64,000 bases of DNA, from NCBI GenBank assembly GCA_963691655.1, contig OY829327.1, positions 84,146,019 through 84,210,018 of the forward strand, in the 5' to 3' direction. The notes under the pieces are model-generated. The model made no database searches, was not told where the DNA came from, and was given only the letters and a program-made list of their open reading frames with translations. Shown here piece by piece: positions 46,771 through 58,433 of the stretch. Position 1 is the first letter of the stretch, and every line of letters starts with the position of its first letter. The stretch is from Toxonevra muliebris. Taxonomy: Eukaryota; Arthropoda; Insecta; Diptera; Pallopteridae. The translations under genes were made by a program, and so were the position numbers.

Positions 46771-49700
46771 ATGAATACTCCAGGCGTTAGTTTGTTTCAA
46801 GATGTGGTAGAAAGTATTAAAATCAATAGCAGTTTTGAACGTAGAGAAGAGGAAGAAGCGCTGCAGGATCAACGGCGACGAAACGAAGAGGTATGAAAAA
46901 TAATGAAATAGTGCATAATAAATACCAAATGGATAATTACTAAAAAATATACTTTGTATAGTTGGGAAACTTGCTTCAAAATGCTTTTGATGATTTAGAA
47001 GACGATGACACTACAATCGACTCTACGACTAATTTTCATCAGGAAGTACAGCGAGAGCAGCATGAAAATGATACGTTGATAAGAAAAGAAACATATGAAA
47101 TGGAAATACATCAACTAAAACTTTTGCTAAGCTCGCGGTCACGAGAATTAGAAAACATCAGAGAAATGGCTAATGAAGAATATAAAAAAAGCAGTGAACT
47201 GCAGAAACGTCTAACGATTGCTGAAGCTGAACTCGATCGCGCTTTAGCAACAAAAACTAACACTCACGAACTGCTTGTAGAAAGTAAGGAAAAGTGCTCT
47301 AATTTGGAGATTGCTATTGCCAAGCTAAGAAGCGAAAAGAAAGTGATTGAAACTGAGAACAATACGTTGCTGGGAAAATTAGAAACATCACAAACATTGT
47401 TGGCCGACATACAACGGAAATACGATATGGTGGAACGTGATCTTCATAAGCATAATGATCGTAACGCAGAGCTACGGCGCAAGCAAATGGAAGACCGACA
47501 TCGCGCTGAATTAGATATGATGCAGCAGCAATTGGAACAGATCGCAAACAAGTTGGATAAAAGGACTAGCGAATTTGAGAGCATGAGCGCGCGTTATCAT
47601 GCTCTACAAAGCAGTCATGAGACAATGTTGGTTGAGAAGGGAAGCACAATCAACGATTTGAATAACGCGTTAAATGAAGCTCAAAAAAAATGTGAAGAGT
47701 TGTTGAGCAAGCAGGACTATTTTCAGGTAAGTGAATAATATCTTAGAAAAACAAATATTTGCGAATACATATTAGATATTTTTTGTAGGAAAATATTCGT
47801 TTGCAAAAGTTAGTAGCTAGTTTACAGGACCAAATTCAAGCAATGGAAAAAACAATGACCACTTTGAAGGAACGGCTTGAATTTACCACTACAGAATTGG
47901 ATGTAATGGATAGCTTGCTTCATCAGTACAATTTAGATGACACACCACGCAGGATGAGTCAAACACAGAGTAAGGTGGTGGGCAGCACACCTCTGAGTAC
48001 AGTTAACCGTGTGGGAAATTTGAAAGATGAACTATATCGTGCATTGGCAAATGTCAAAGGAAAACGCGAAGAAATACGAAAATTACAGCAAAACTTAGAA
48101 GAAAAAAATGCAGAAATATGTGCACTCAAAGAGGATGAAAACAAATCTCTGGTGCAGATTACTACGTTAAAGGAAAACAATATCCGTTTAGAAAATCGTT
48201 TGAAGATTCTCGAAGAGGAATATGAGGAACTGCATAAAAAACAATTGGAAGAGTGCTTAAATAATAAAAAACTTAAAATACTTGGAGATGAATTGAAACA
48301 ATTGAATCAAGAGAAAGAAAAATTGGAAGAGCAGAAAAATAGTTTAGAGCGTGATCGGAATAATATGGAAGCTGAAAGCAAGAAGATTGACGTGAATCTG
48401 AAGAATGTTGAGGTGGATCTGGAGGAATTGAAACAAGAGCACGAAAGTATGAAGCGTAACTTTGAACAAATTTTGAAAGAGAATGAGGGTTTGCGTAGTC
48501 ACTGCAACACTGCAGACCAACTGCTCTTGGAACTTGAAAAACACAAGCTTTTGCTCAAGGACTCGCAAGATGAATGCGATCGCTTGAAGAATCTTTACGT
48601 GCAGATTTCAAATGAAAAAGAGGCTTTGGGATATGAAATAGAAAAAATACGTAATACAGATAGTATCAGAGACCTGCAAGATCAACGTGAGAAGGTCACT
48701 AATTTGAAACGAGCATTGGAACTGGCAGAACTGAAATCATCGGAATTGGCAAAAATTTTAGAAACAGAAAAATTGTGTCACGAACGTGAAATGACCGTCA
48801 TGAAGGAGAAATGGGAGAAAGAAAAATCAAACCATCTGAAGGCATCTAAAGACAACTCTAACAGATGCTCAAAATGCATTGACTACATAGCTGAAATAAC
48901 AAAGGTATTTATCACATAAGCTTCAATTTAAGTTGCATATTCTAACGTGTAAGTTTTAAGATACCTAGTTTCAAGATAATTACGGAGTTTCTCTAATTTC
49001 ATTGCATTATTTCGTTCAATGTCAGTAAATGTAAAGATAATATTAAGCCAGATATTTTCAATAGGGAATTATCATATTTTAGCTTTGTATGTTTTGCAAA
49101 AATAATGTACTAAAGTATTAAAAATTCAATGTTATAGTTCGAAATACAAAATTTGAAACTTAACAATGTTAACTCTGTAAGTAAAAAGAAAGTCGACGAT
49201 CTCACGCAGAAGTTAAACGAAGCGAAGGCGTTAATAGCTAAGCTTAATGAAAAACTCGAACTAACTGAACATCAAGAGAACCTTATCAAAGAGCTCAAAA
49301 CGAAGGCGGATAAAATCCAAGAATTAATAAAAAACAGCTCGTTCGAGAAAAGTTCCTCTTCACCATTAAAACAGAATGTTGATTCTAATTGCCAGACCCT
49401 TGAACTGGAAAAAGCTGATAACAAAAAAGTTGAATCACGTATACGCGATGAAATGGCAAAAATATTCGCCAACGAGTTGAAACACTATCAAATCAAAGTG
49501 CATCAAAATGAAGAGAAAAATCTGTATTTGCAACGTGAATATCAATATGTTACTGGGGAGCTGCAACAGCGGCAAGCCGAAGTAGAATTATTAAAGCAGG
49601 CCATACTTGCAGAGCGCGAAAAAATGGAAGAGATATTGAAGCTCAAAGATGGAGAATGTCAGGATGTTATCCAAAAAATGAATGTTATGCTTCACAAATG

Positions 49701-50427
49701 TCATGATGAAATAAAAGCGAAAAATCAAAGAGCAATCGAGCTATCCAAAGAATTGGATGAGCGGCAAACACAAATTGAAGCAGAACGGCATTCTATGAAG
49801 GCTGTAATGCAGCAGTGGGAGCAGCAGCGAAAAACTATCGACACCATTGAAAGCGAGTGGGCGCAGAAACTGGAGAATTTAAAAAAAATGCATGAGAGTG
49901 CAATAGAATCATGGCAAACCAAATACAATTCAGCAAAACGTACAGCTGCAAACTATAAGGTTGATAAACAGTTTAATTTTGTATTTTCAACTTGCCTGTA
50001 TTTTAAATTGTTTTGTTTTCAGCGTTATGCTGAAGATAAGGAGACACACATGCTGAAAGAATACGATCGAATTAAGCTTGAATATGATACGGCATTAGCA
50101 AAAATCGAACTGCGATTTAAGGAAACAATGGTGAAAAAAAATTCTGAGGTATGTTTGAGCCCATTATGTCTATTATCACTAGCGGATCCAGAAATTTCCT
50201 AAGGGTGGGCTTTAAATTTTCTTTCTACTATTTTCATAAAAGACTTTCATCCGCAAGAGGGGGGAAGGGGATTAAAACCCTTCCCATTGGATCCGCTAAT
50301 GCATATTATAATATGAGTTAATAGCTTTCAATAATTTAAATTTCAGTTAAAATATTGTAAAGAAAATATGGAGAAGACAAGAGAATTGGGCAGTAATAAT
50401 GACAAGGAAAATAAAGCTACAAACTGA
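46771..50427 (+). CDS. asl: centriolar coiled-coil protein, probable Asterless (CEP152)
   Basis: Six coding exons: 46771-46890, 46962-47726, 47789-48904, 49138-49959, 50023-50148 and 50347-50427. All are phase 0, giving 1009 aa. Nearly the whole protein is predicted coiled coil: long runs rich in E, K, Q and L with heptad-like Leu spacing (for example KREEIRKLQQNLEEKNAEIC). The acidic N-terminus (MNTPGVSLFQDVVESIK ... DDLEDDDTT) and the C-terminal segment RYAEDKETHMLKEYDRIKLE fit Asterless/CEP152, the pericentriolar scaffold that recruits the Plk4 kinase for centriole duplication. The length is close to Drosophila Asterless (about 1000 aa). A single C-x2-C (NRCSKC) sits near the exon 3 end. 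The identification rests on architecture, length and remembered similarity; another large coiled-coil centrosomal protein is possible. Intron 5 carries a small inverted-repeat element. Confidence 0.8.
50180..50298. repeat. palindromic MITE in the last asl intron
   Basis: Starts TAGCGGATCCAGAAATTT and ends ATTGGATCCGCTA, a 10-12-bp inverted repeat, with a G-rich block (GAGGGGGGAAGGGG) inside. TA at the outer edges fits a TA target site. It falls between the exon 5 donor and the exon 6 acceptor without disturbing either. Confidence 0.65.
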
Positions 50428-50649
50428 ACTACGAAACACATTTAACAGTTAGTTATATTTTAATATTGTAATCTATTATAATCACATTATCATAACAAGA
50501 AGATTTAAATACTGGCTAGTTGACTTTGTTTTTGATACTTTTTTACAATATTCATTCATAAATATAATTTACAAACAAATATATTAAACAATTTAAAAGC
50601 TATATAACGCTGTGTAACAATTTTAGGGTCATACAATCTAACTGAGAAG

Positions 50650-51101
50650 CGACCAACACAGGTCGGTTGTATTGGTCTAGAGTAACAAACCCCTAAGAGG
50701 ATTTTAAAAAGTAAGCGCGTTTAAATGTTATAGCCTTTCAAAGATGAGCTGTTTTAGTGTATTTTTCAATTATATTTTCTGTTAATAATAAAAACAAAAA
50801 TTTTAAAAACCCAAACTTTATTAAATTCTATACAGTTTTGTTAATAGTATTAATACTTATTTTTTGCAAAAGTTATCTAATGGATAGTTTAAACTTCTTT
50901 ATATGGAAAACTCTATAATGTTAAAATTTTTTGGTTCTTATTTCGTTAAAGAAAGTAGTACAAAATGAGCACTTCATTTTTAAAAAATAAGCTGTAAGAG
51001 TCAAACTTTGAATGGATATATCTTTTAAACCCAAGCTAACTTTGCAAAATCCTTTTAGGGTTTTGTTACTCTAGGCCAGTACTATCAACCTGTGTTGGCC
51101 A
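50650..51101. mobile_element. inverted-repeat element between asl and SepSecS
   Basis: The left end (ACCAACACAGGTCGGTTGTA, then TCTAGAGTAACAAA and CCCTAAGAGGATTTT) and the reverse complement of the right end (GCCAACACAGGTTGATAGTA, then CCTAGAGTAACAAA and CCCTAAAAGGATTTT) match over about 55 bp. The 340-bp centre is non-coding. It looks like a MITE with long terminal repeats. It occupies most of the 3' spacer between two convergent genes. Confidence 0.75.
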
Positions 51102-51139
51102 ATTTTCCATTAGAAAAATGTGTTGCACAGTGTAATAGT

Positions 51140-52796
51140 TCATTTACTGGAAAAGGTCTGCCAACAGTGTCGCAGTTTTTGGAAAAATGTATCAATTTCT
51201 GACACTGTGACACCCAATGAAGCAGCAACTGTTAAATAAGGGGCTGGAGATTCGGAGTCTGCTTTCGATTGATGTGTACCCCAATCTGAAAATTATACCA
51301 AGAAAAGAGCAAAATCAAATTAATTAGAAACCTTTAACAATCATTGTGCTATTAACTTGAAAACGTGTAACCATCAATTTCTTTGTTATCACCAGTTACG
51401 ATTATTCGCACTCCAGAAATACCACGAGTATAAAGCATTGATCCAAATTTAGTCAGACTCATATTGGAAACACTTTGGAGATTCGATAGAGTCAATGCCA
51501 GGGAGATGGGATTGCGCTTTGAAATTACGACTGCAGCATTATGCTCTTCTGCGAACTTCACCAATTTTTCATGTAGATATTCAAAATGCTGTTTCCGTTC
51601 CTTTACATACTTTAAGTAACCAAATTTACCAAGCGATAAAAGAGTAATGAGAACATCGAGTGCCTGAGACGAAGACGCTCGTCCAGCGTAAGTTTTGGCA
51701 ACATTTCGCACGAGCACTTCCTTAAATCCAGCGACAATTGCACCTCCAACAGGCACCATTAGATTCTTGTCTGTACTTTGAACAAATATATCAATACGAC
51801 CCGAACGTTGTGCTTGCTGGAGTTGATGCATCAGAAAGCTACTCTGTAGTCCATATGCATTATTTACCAAATGTGGTAGATCATACTTCTCTGCAAGCCC
51901 AGCCAACCCAACAATGTCATCAGAATTTCGTGGTGCAAAACAACTTGTAGTAGAATAAATGCATAAAATTTCATCTACATCAAATGCAGAGATAGTGCGC
52001 TCAAAAGCTTCAATGTCTGTTGACAGATCTTTTCCGCCGCCGCATGAAATTGGATCCACTATAATTGGAGTAAAGGCTGCTGAGGTAATACATTTGAAAC
52101 AAGATTTTTGATCAATACGTGACCATAGCACGTACTTGGCTCTAGGTCTTTGCTTTTTAAATGCCAACAAACACAACATTAGCGTCATACCAGTAGCCTG
52201 AGGTACAAGGAAACAGTATTGACAGCTTTTTACTCCCATTTGACGTATTAGATCAAGTAAAAGTGCATTTGTTAGGTTTGACAGCATCGTGGAACCGGCT
52301 GCTTTTGGTTGTGGTTCAAGTAAATTACCCGAACGACCAATGCCATGTCCAAAATTATAGTGTCGCCGAGCCACTAGATCTAAAAGGCAAAACAATTATT
52401 GCTGATAGAAATGTTAAGTAGTGAAACCACAACATACCACATACAATTCTAGCCTCCCGCTCTCCGAGGCCAGCAGTCTTATGCCCAAAATTGTTACTGT
52501 CCAACGAAGAAAGCTGACGAACAAACTCTTCAATTAAATCATCGGACCAACCATTATCAGGTAATTTGCGCTGAAAACATGAAAGCATTTTTTTACTATT
52601 GTTATTCAGTACTCGAAAGTACAATTTTCACTTTTTCTATCAACTCTTTTGTTGCAATTTCCTTATATTTTTGAGCATCTTGAGCCAATTTCAAGTAATT
52701 CTGGGGCACAAGAGTTTCCTTTACGTTGAACTTATTGAAAGACATTTTACAAATTTGCTTACTTTCGGAATTTGGCGTTTCGTTTCTATTTTCCAT
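51140..52796 (-). CDS. SepSecS: O-phosphoseryl-tRNA(Sec) selenium transferase (SepSecS)
   Basis: PLP enzyme that converts O-phosphoseryl-tRNA(Sec) to selenocysteinyl-tRNA(Sec), the last step of selenocysteine synthesis in eukaryotes. Four exons on the minus strand: 52796-52632, 52570-52438, 52379-51357 and 51285-51140, in phase, 488 aa (human about 500). Signature segments: RKLPDNGWSDDLIEEF, ARRHYNFGHGIGRSG, QPKAAGSTMLSNLTN, VPQATGMTLMLCLLAF, WSRIDQKSCFKC, CIYSTTSCFAPR, and VQSTDKNLMVPVGGAIVAGF with the PLP-binding lysine in DKN. The tail exon continues with NWGTHQSKAD. The exon 1 donor (AAA|GTGAAA) was chosen because it aligns EKRKLPDNGW with the family without a gap. An intact copy predicts that this species still makes selenoproteins, which some insects have lost. 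Confidence 0.95.
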
Positions 52797-53285
52797 ATAA
52801 CCAGCCTTTTGTTTTGATTAGCTCATACTGACCAGGGATGGATTTTTCGTTACGACTACTTTTTTCAGTTCACTTAAACACAAAATCTTATTTTTATTTG
52901 TTTTTATGTTGTATTACTTCAAAAGAAAAATTCTTTTAATTTTTGGTGTAACATCAGTCTTAGGGCGATGTTACACGATCAATGTTTTGCTGTCAAATAA
53001 TGAAATTGTTGTTGGTTTTAAAAATGAACACTGAGCTAAAGAGAGAATGAACACATTTCACTTAAAATTTTTTTACTGGCGAAAAAACTTGCATCACTTC
53101 ACAAAAACAAAAACAGAACTCAAATCGGAACGATGGGAGAGCCACACGGTTATTCCGCGAACTTTTTGATCAAGGTGGTATATTGTTTCACTGCTATAAA
53201 TGTTTATTAAACACAAACTTCATAAAATTGGATATAAAAATAACTTGTAATGAAATTTATAATTTACTTTTTATTTATTCAAAAG
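52797..53285. other. SepSecS upstream region
   Basis: Promoter side of the minus-strand SepSecS gene. No clear core element and no other gene. Confidence 0.4.
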
Positions 53286-53518
53286 GTACTCGGTGTTCGA
53301 CGAACACAGAACATTTTCTCCCGTGCTCGGTCGAGGTGGTTACATTCAGCTCGTTGCAGAGTTGTTTTTTGCCCAAATATACTCGTTTGTTTAATACTAT
53401 TTTATATGTAATGATACTGTTTTGTACAATACATCAAGCATATCGTGCTCGGTGTGAGAATGAGTACAAGTATTTCATGGTGTTCGCCGAGCATACTCGC
53501 AATATAACCACAGCCTTA
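53286..53518. mobile_element. inverted-repeat element, TTCGACGA family, copy 1
   Basis: Left part GGTACTCGGTGTTCGACGAA and right part GTTCGCCGAGCAT...ATATAACCACAGCC are inverted versions of each other (TCGGTGTTCGACGA against TCGGCGAACACC reversed). It shares both ends with 53855-54016. Non-coding. Confidence 0.6.
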
Positions 53519-53533
53519 CGGGTTAGAGCGTTA

Positions 53534-53846
53534 AGGTTCTGGCTCACGTTGTGTACGTGAGTGCAAAGTACACAACTGACAACTACTGTAAAATAAATGA
53601 AATCGTATGCAGTGTGGCCCATACACAACGTATACGTTGAAGTAACGTAAAAAGTTGGGCAACTCTCAACTTTGCCGTACGTTGAGAGAGAGTTGAGAGT
53701 GTTGCAGCTATCAGCAAATTAACTTTGTGTATGATTGTGTATCCGTTGCAACGTATGATTTGTGTCACCTCTCTCTTCTTCGCTTACTTCGTGTCAGTTG
53801 TATACTTCGCTCTCACATACACAACGGACTCTATGTGCCAGAGCCT
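53534..53846. mobile_element. MITE with TTA duplication (Harbinger-like)
   Basis: Termini AGGTTCTGGC and GCCAGAGCCT form an inverted repeat that extends imperfectly over about 50 bp (both arms contain GTTGTGTA-GTGAG and TACACAACTGACA). TTA flanks both sides (53531-53533 and 53847-53849), the target-site duplication type of PIF/Harbinger elements. A second hairpin lies inside (CAACTCTCAACTTTG against GAGAGAGAGTTGAGAGTGTTG). Confidence 0.7.
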
Positions 53847-53854
53847 TTAGTGCC

Positions 53855-54016
53855 TGGTTATATTGTTACTCGGTGTTCGACGAGCACAGAACATTTCTTC
53901 TGACCTAATAAAGAAAAATGCCTAATGTAAACATAGTGAATTGTAACTACCTAGACCGAGTACGAGAGTAACATGTGATGTGTTCGCCGAACAGCCAGCC
54001 AACATAACAACAGCCT
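53855..54016. mobile_element. inverted-repeat element, TTCGACGA family, copy 2
   Basis: Left TGGTTATATTGTTACTCGGT followed by GTTCGACGAGCACAG, and right GTTCGCCGAACAGCC then AACATAACAACAGCC, are inverted copies. The unit is about 160 bp. Together with copy 1 and the Harbinger-like element between them this is a compact cluster of three foldbacks. Confidence 0.65.
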
Positions 54017-54554
54017 AAGTACTCAGATCACATGTAATTGTGTTTTTTTTTGTGTGTTCAGATCGCACTCAAAGCGCGCTCTACGTCCTCAGAAGAAATT
54101 GACTGAGCAGACAGAGGACAAAACACACAAAAATTTTAAATGATGGACAAGGGCTCAGAATAATTAATTTATCCATTTTGCACAAACAAAATCAAAAGGA
54201 TTGAAAGAAACTTTGTTGAAAAATAATCTTAATTAGAAATAGCTGTTATCTGACAGTTGAATCAGAGTTTTCAGAGCGTGCTGTGCTCGGAGCATGCTCT
54301 GATCAGAGCGTGCTTAATGTACTCGTTCTCTACTCTACGTGCTCTGAGTTAAAAAAGAAAAACGCCTATTAACTTAGACAATGAATTTCGATTACTAAAG
54401 GGACTTAAAAATCAAAGACCATTTAAAGTTTTCGAACAAAGTATGTTTAACGAAAAAAAAAATCGTCCAACATATTTTTACTATACCACATCCCACAGCA
54501 GGAAAAGGAAACTTCTGCTCATGAAGCCCATTAAACTGAATGAAGCGATAATCG
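54017..54554. other. spacer with repeated CAGAGCGTGCT words
   Basis: Between about 54050 and 54345 CTCAGAGCAC-type words recur in both orientations (TCAGATCACATG, CAGAGCGTGCT, CGTGCTCTGAGTT), suggesting another degraded foldback; edges not resolved. Confidence 0.35.
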
Positions 54555-55945
54555 ATGTTATACAGGAAGTCAAATATCAAACATGCAGACAATATAACCA
54601 GCAAAGCGACTAAGTCCCTCATGGTGTGCAGAAGCTTAGCAGGAAAAACCTGGGGATGTACTCCATACATTCTGAAGTGGATGTACATTGTACACCATGA
54701 TGGTAAGGCCTATACTAACCAATGGCGCAGTTGCTTGGTCGAATAGATTTAAATTATTCACAACGAGGAACACCCTCACAAAAGTCCAAAGATTAGCCTG
54801 TGTCTGTATCACAGGAGCACGCCTCTACATCTAGTAATAGAAACGGCCACAAAAAGGACAATTATGGGTATAGTAAGGGAACGAGCTGGAAGGGAGAAGG
54901 TCATTAGTAGTAGAGAGCTTGAAAGAATCTTTGCGGACTTACCCCTATCAACCTTGCCAAGAGATGACATGATCAAAAAATATATCTTCGAAAAATCCTT
55001 CAAAGTTATACTAGGTAACAGGAGGGAATGGGATATCAAAACATTCCACACCTCTTATAAAGAACACATACAAAGGTGATACACTGACGGCTCGAGAACA
55101 GAGAAAGGAACTCGGGCAGGGGTGTACGATCCTAAGACCAAGCACCCGGAGCCTATGGGAAAGACTACAAGAATCTTCCAAGCAGAGATTCTTGCCATAA
55201 GGCTCTGTGCACAGTTCAACCTTGAATGTGAGTATAAGAAGCAAGACATAGTAATTTACTCAGATAGCCAAGCCGCTATCAGAGCACTGGACTCCTTTAA
55301 GATCTCCTCAAAATTAGTAGGGGAATGTCTAGAGCTCCTGAATAAGTTAGGCAAGACAAATAAGATCACCTTATTCTAGTTACCTGGACACACAGGAATA
55401 TATGGTAATGAGATAGCCGACAATCTAGCAAGGAAAGCAGCGGCAAAAACATGCATTGGTCCTGGTCCATGGTAGGAATCCAAACCATAAAAAGCACGGT
55501 AAAAGACGAGGAATGGAACAGTAGGTTATCCTACTGGGCACTCCTCCCAAAGCTTAGGCAATTAAACCTACTCATTGGGAACTTCGACCCCAAAAGAGTG
55601 ACCCTTTATCTAAAGTTAAGGAAGGACCAACTAAGAATAGTCATGGGCATTCTCTAAGGACACTGTAAACTGGGAGAGCACATGAACTTAGGAGTAACTC
55701 AGAATAACACTTGTAGGTTCTGCCAAAAAGACAAGGAAACATCAGAACATATCCTAATACACTGCGAGGCACTTACTCGCAGGAGGAAAAGATACCTGAG
55801 GCAATTTTACCCGGAAAGTAAGGACATCATAGCCTTGAAGCCACATCAATTGCTGAGATTTATCAGCAATAATTAAGCTACTATCGGGGGTACAATAGAT
55901 CTTTAAGGTTGTAGTACATGTTACCCATAATAATCAATCAATCAA
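54555..55945 (+). pseudogene. decayed LINE with RNase H (I superfamily), 3' part
   Basis: On the plus strand in order: the post-RT segment GKTWGCTPYILKWMYIVHHD, a KVQRLACVCITGA-like block (about 54783), then RNase H with YTDGSRTEKGTRAGVYDP, FQAEILAIRLCA, IVIYSDSQAAIRALD and LPGHTGIYGNEIADNLARKA (catalytic D, E, D, D all visible), and a C-terminal knuckle-like CRFCQKDKETSEHILIHC. Stops at about 55077 and 55377 and frameshifts break it. It ends near 55945 in a tail of AATC repeats (TAATAATCAATCAATCAA). The upstream RT catalytic core is missing. Confidence 0.85.
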
Positions 55946-57239
55946 TATACCTATGCACGCACAAAATTGTTTTATTTTTAACGTTTTAAATATATATGTA
56001 TGTTTGTAAAACATATATAAAAATAGTATTTGTTCTCCAAAAATGTGTGGGGAAGCGTTCCGGAAATTGGGGGATTTTTTGACGTGTTTCGGGGAATTAG
56101 CTCAACATCACCTGGCAACACTGTTGAGGACCCTTTTGGAACCTGAAGATATTAGCTTATTTCAAAAATGTCTGCCCTATTTTCTGTTTGTTGGTGAGGT
56201 AGGGTACTGAGTTAGACGTACTGATTTGATCAGTACAGGTCCTGATTTTTTTTTAAATACTGTTTTTTTGAAATCTCGAAATCATTGCGAAAATGTACTG
56301 ATTTTTGTATTTTATATTGTTTTTTTCAAATTTTTAACCTTAATGGTCTTAAAATCTCACTGTTTGTTTCTTTTTCTGATTGTTCACAAAATAAAATGCA
56401 TACGCGTTGCTGCTATCGAGAAGGGAAAAACTATATTTGTTTGAAAAAAAGTCGATTAACGTAAGTTTTTAAACGAGTGAAAGAAATTTGTAATTAATTG
56501 AATTTGATTATTGTCCTCAGCTCTCACAATTTTCTAAATATGGAAACTGATACGTAATCAACATTGTCTACTGACGAAAAAGTTTCAGGACGTTTACATC
56601 ACTATATTACATTGAAATTATTAGGTAATAAAAGCATAAAAATGTACTGATTTTTACTTCTTTCCAACGTCTAATGTACTGATTTCGCTGTTCAAAAATC
56701 TGGTTACCCTAGAGGGAGGGGGGACAAAAGTGGACGAGTCCAAATCGGCTGTATCAACGATTTTTGACGTTTGCCTTCTGTATCTCTATTCCACTCATGT
56801 AAAACAGAAATAGAAATACAAAATCGATCAGTCGAAATCATTGTGCATGAAAGCTGTCGCCGATTGAACAAGATAAAAGAGAATATGTAAAAATCGGACA
56901 CACATCGGTGTATGTAAAAGTAGACTTTCTGAGTTAAAACAATTGTTTGTGCTACATCAGCACAATATATCCAGTAAAATATACATAAACTTCGACTAAT
57001 GTCGGCCGATGGCACTCCGATTTCGGCGTAGTATCGGATCCCGATGTTAACGCTCGGTAGATGCCTGTACGTTCGGTAGAGGTTTGCCAATTTTTCGTAA
57101 CGATCTCGCTGTAACATCGGAGCTCGATATTAGCTACCGTTGGACCAACATTCCGCTGTTCAGTCAAAATTTTTTGATATTGTTTGCCGAGTGAGGTGTA
57201 TTTACAAAATGGAGAAAAAAGCGTGAAGACTCTAGAATG
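55946..57239. other. intergenic, unclassified repeats
   Basis: No gene recognised. Between about 56990 and 57135 the words ATCGG and CCGAT recur many times in both orientations, resembling the subterminal area of an unidentified DNA transposon. Confidence 0.35.
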
Positions 57240-57640
57240 ATCAGGAAAGCAAAAATGCGTTGAAATGTTCACAAACTCAAACCTACCATCCAACTTTGAT
57301 CCATCAGTATATAGGGTAATGGTATCTTAACATGTCCAAAGTTTGCCACAGATTATTTGTGGATCGCACTGTCTTAGCCAAGATTTACGCTAAGGTCTTT
57401 CCGAATAGATCTATTGGAGGAAGATCCAATATAGTGTACAGCGCCTTTGAAGGTGCTGTTTTCAGTGCTCCAGTAATTAACATCGAAGCCAGAAAGGACT
57501 TCTCCTTGCGGAGTGCTCTTGACCGCAAACCTTCTGATGGAAAGAGGCACAGCTTTGCGTTTATGGTCCTATTATTAAATAAAATGTTGACAAAGACCGC
57601 AATCGAGTCATCCCCCCGAGAATAACCAGTATTGAAGTGA
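57240..57640 (-). pseudogene. short LINE fragment (post-RT region)
   Basis: The minus strand reads SFLASMLITGALKTAPSKAL followed by YTILDLPPIDLFGKTLA. This matches the conserved block between RT and RNase H in I-superfamily LINEs (ITGALRTTPTAALE...LPPLDL). The plus-strand frame at 57332-57625 is its antisense shadow. Confidence 0.6.
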
Positions 57641-58286
57641 TATCTGATGGGAGGATGTTATTGAATACGCTATATTACCGACTTGCTTGTTGGTCGACGC
57701 ATGACACTACTTTCACTCGGTTTTGAAACCAGCCGAAGACTTCAGCTAGATGGAGGCTAAATTATTTTAATTCCTTGCATCATTCAGCTCTCGGCTTGAT
57801 TCCAAAAACACCAGGTCCGTAGATCATTGATCCTACTTAGGCCTCTCACCGCGTCAAGGTTTGTTCACAGTTATGAATGTGAAATAAAAAAGCACGTGGG
57901 TCAAACATACCGTGAGAAATATAAAATATGGATACGCAATTTCTCAACCCCAATGATTACAAAGCAATATGCGCAACAGTGTTTTTTGAAGATTCATACA
58001 ATTCGAAATAAATATGTATGTATGCACGTATATTCATGTCTATATATATACAAATATAATATATACAATTATACAAATATGTTAGGAATAATAATGCATT
58101 AAAAAAGCCTTAGAATATCCTTGGGTTCAAATTTTTGCATAATGCCACGGAATATTTTTTACGAAGGGGTGTGTAATATTTGTACAATAGGGTTGCATAA
58201 ACTATGAATAGAAAATACGCAGTAGCAATTTGTATTGTATGCATATAAGGTGAAATTATATCTCAGTTGCTTGACTTAATCTTTTA
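57641..58286. other. intergenic, nothing recognised
   Basis: AT-rich; may include the upstream remainder of the LINE fragment, too decayed to read. Confidence 0.3.
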
Positions 58287-58433
58287 TTGGTTGTTCACAC
58301 GGGCGCAACCATGAACGCCTGTCTGAAAGAGAGAGGTAGAAAAAATAGGTAGTAATAAAGAGATATAAACTCTCATTTTTTTTATATCTCATTCAGACAG
58401 GCGATCATGCTTGCGTCCGTGTAAACAGCCACT
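58287..58433. mobile_element. foldback MITE, CACACGG family, third copy
   Basis: Left arm TTGGTTGTTCACACGGGCGC and the reverse complement of the right arm (AGTGGCTGTTTACACGGACG) match over about 45 bp including CCTGTCTGAA. The internal part (TAGAAAAAATAGGTAGTAA) is shared with 13347-13440. About 147 bp in all. Confidence 0.7.

Noticed and set aside
47314..47547. Minus-strand frames inside the asl exons
   Set aside because: Typical antisense shadows of a coiled-coil coding region.
48905..49137. Reading asl as two separate genes
   Set aside because: The 233-bp gap has a donor (AAG|GTATTT) and an acceptor (GTTATAG|TTC) in phase 0, and both sides are coiled coil, so it is an intron.
57332..57625. 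97-codon plus-strand frame
   Set aside because: The minus strand of the same interval encodes a recognisable LINE segment.
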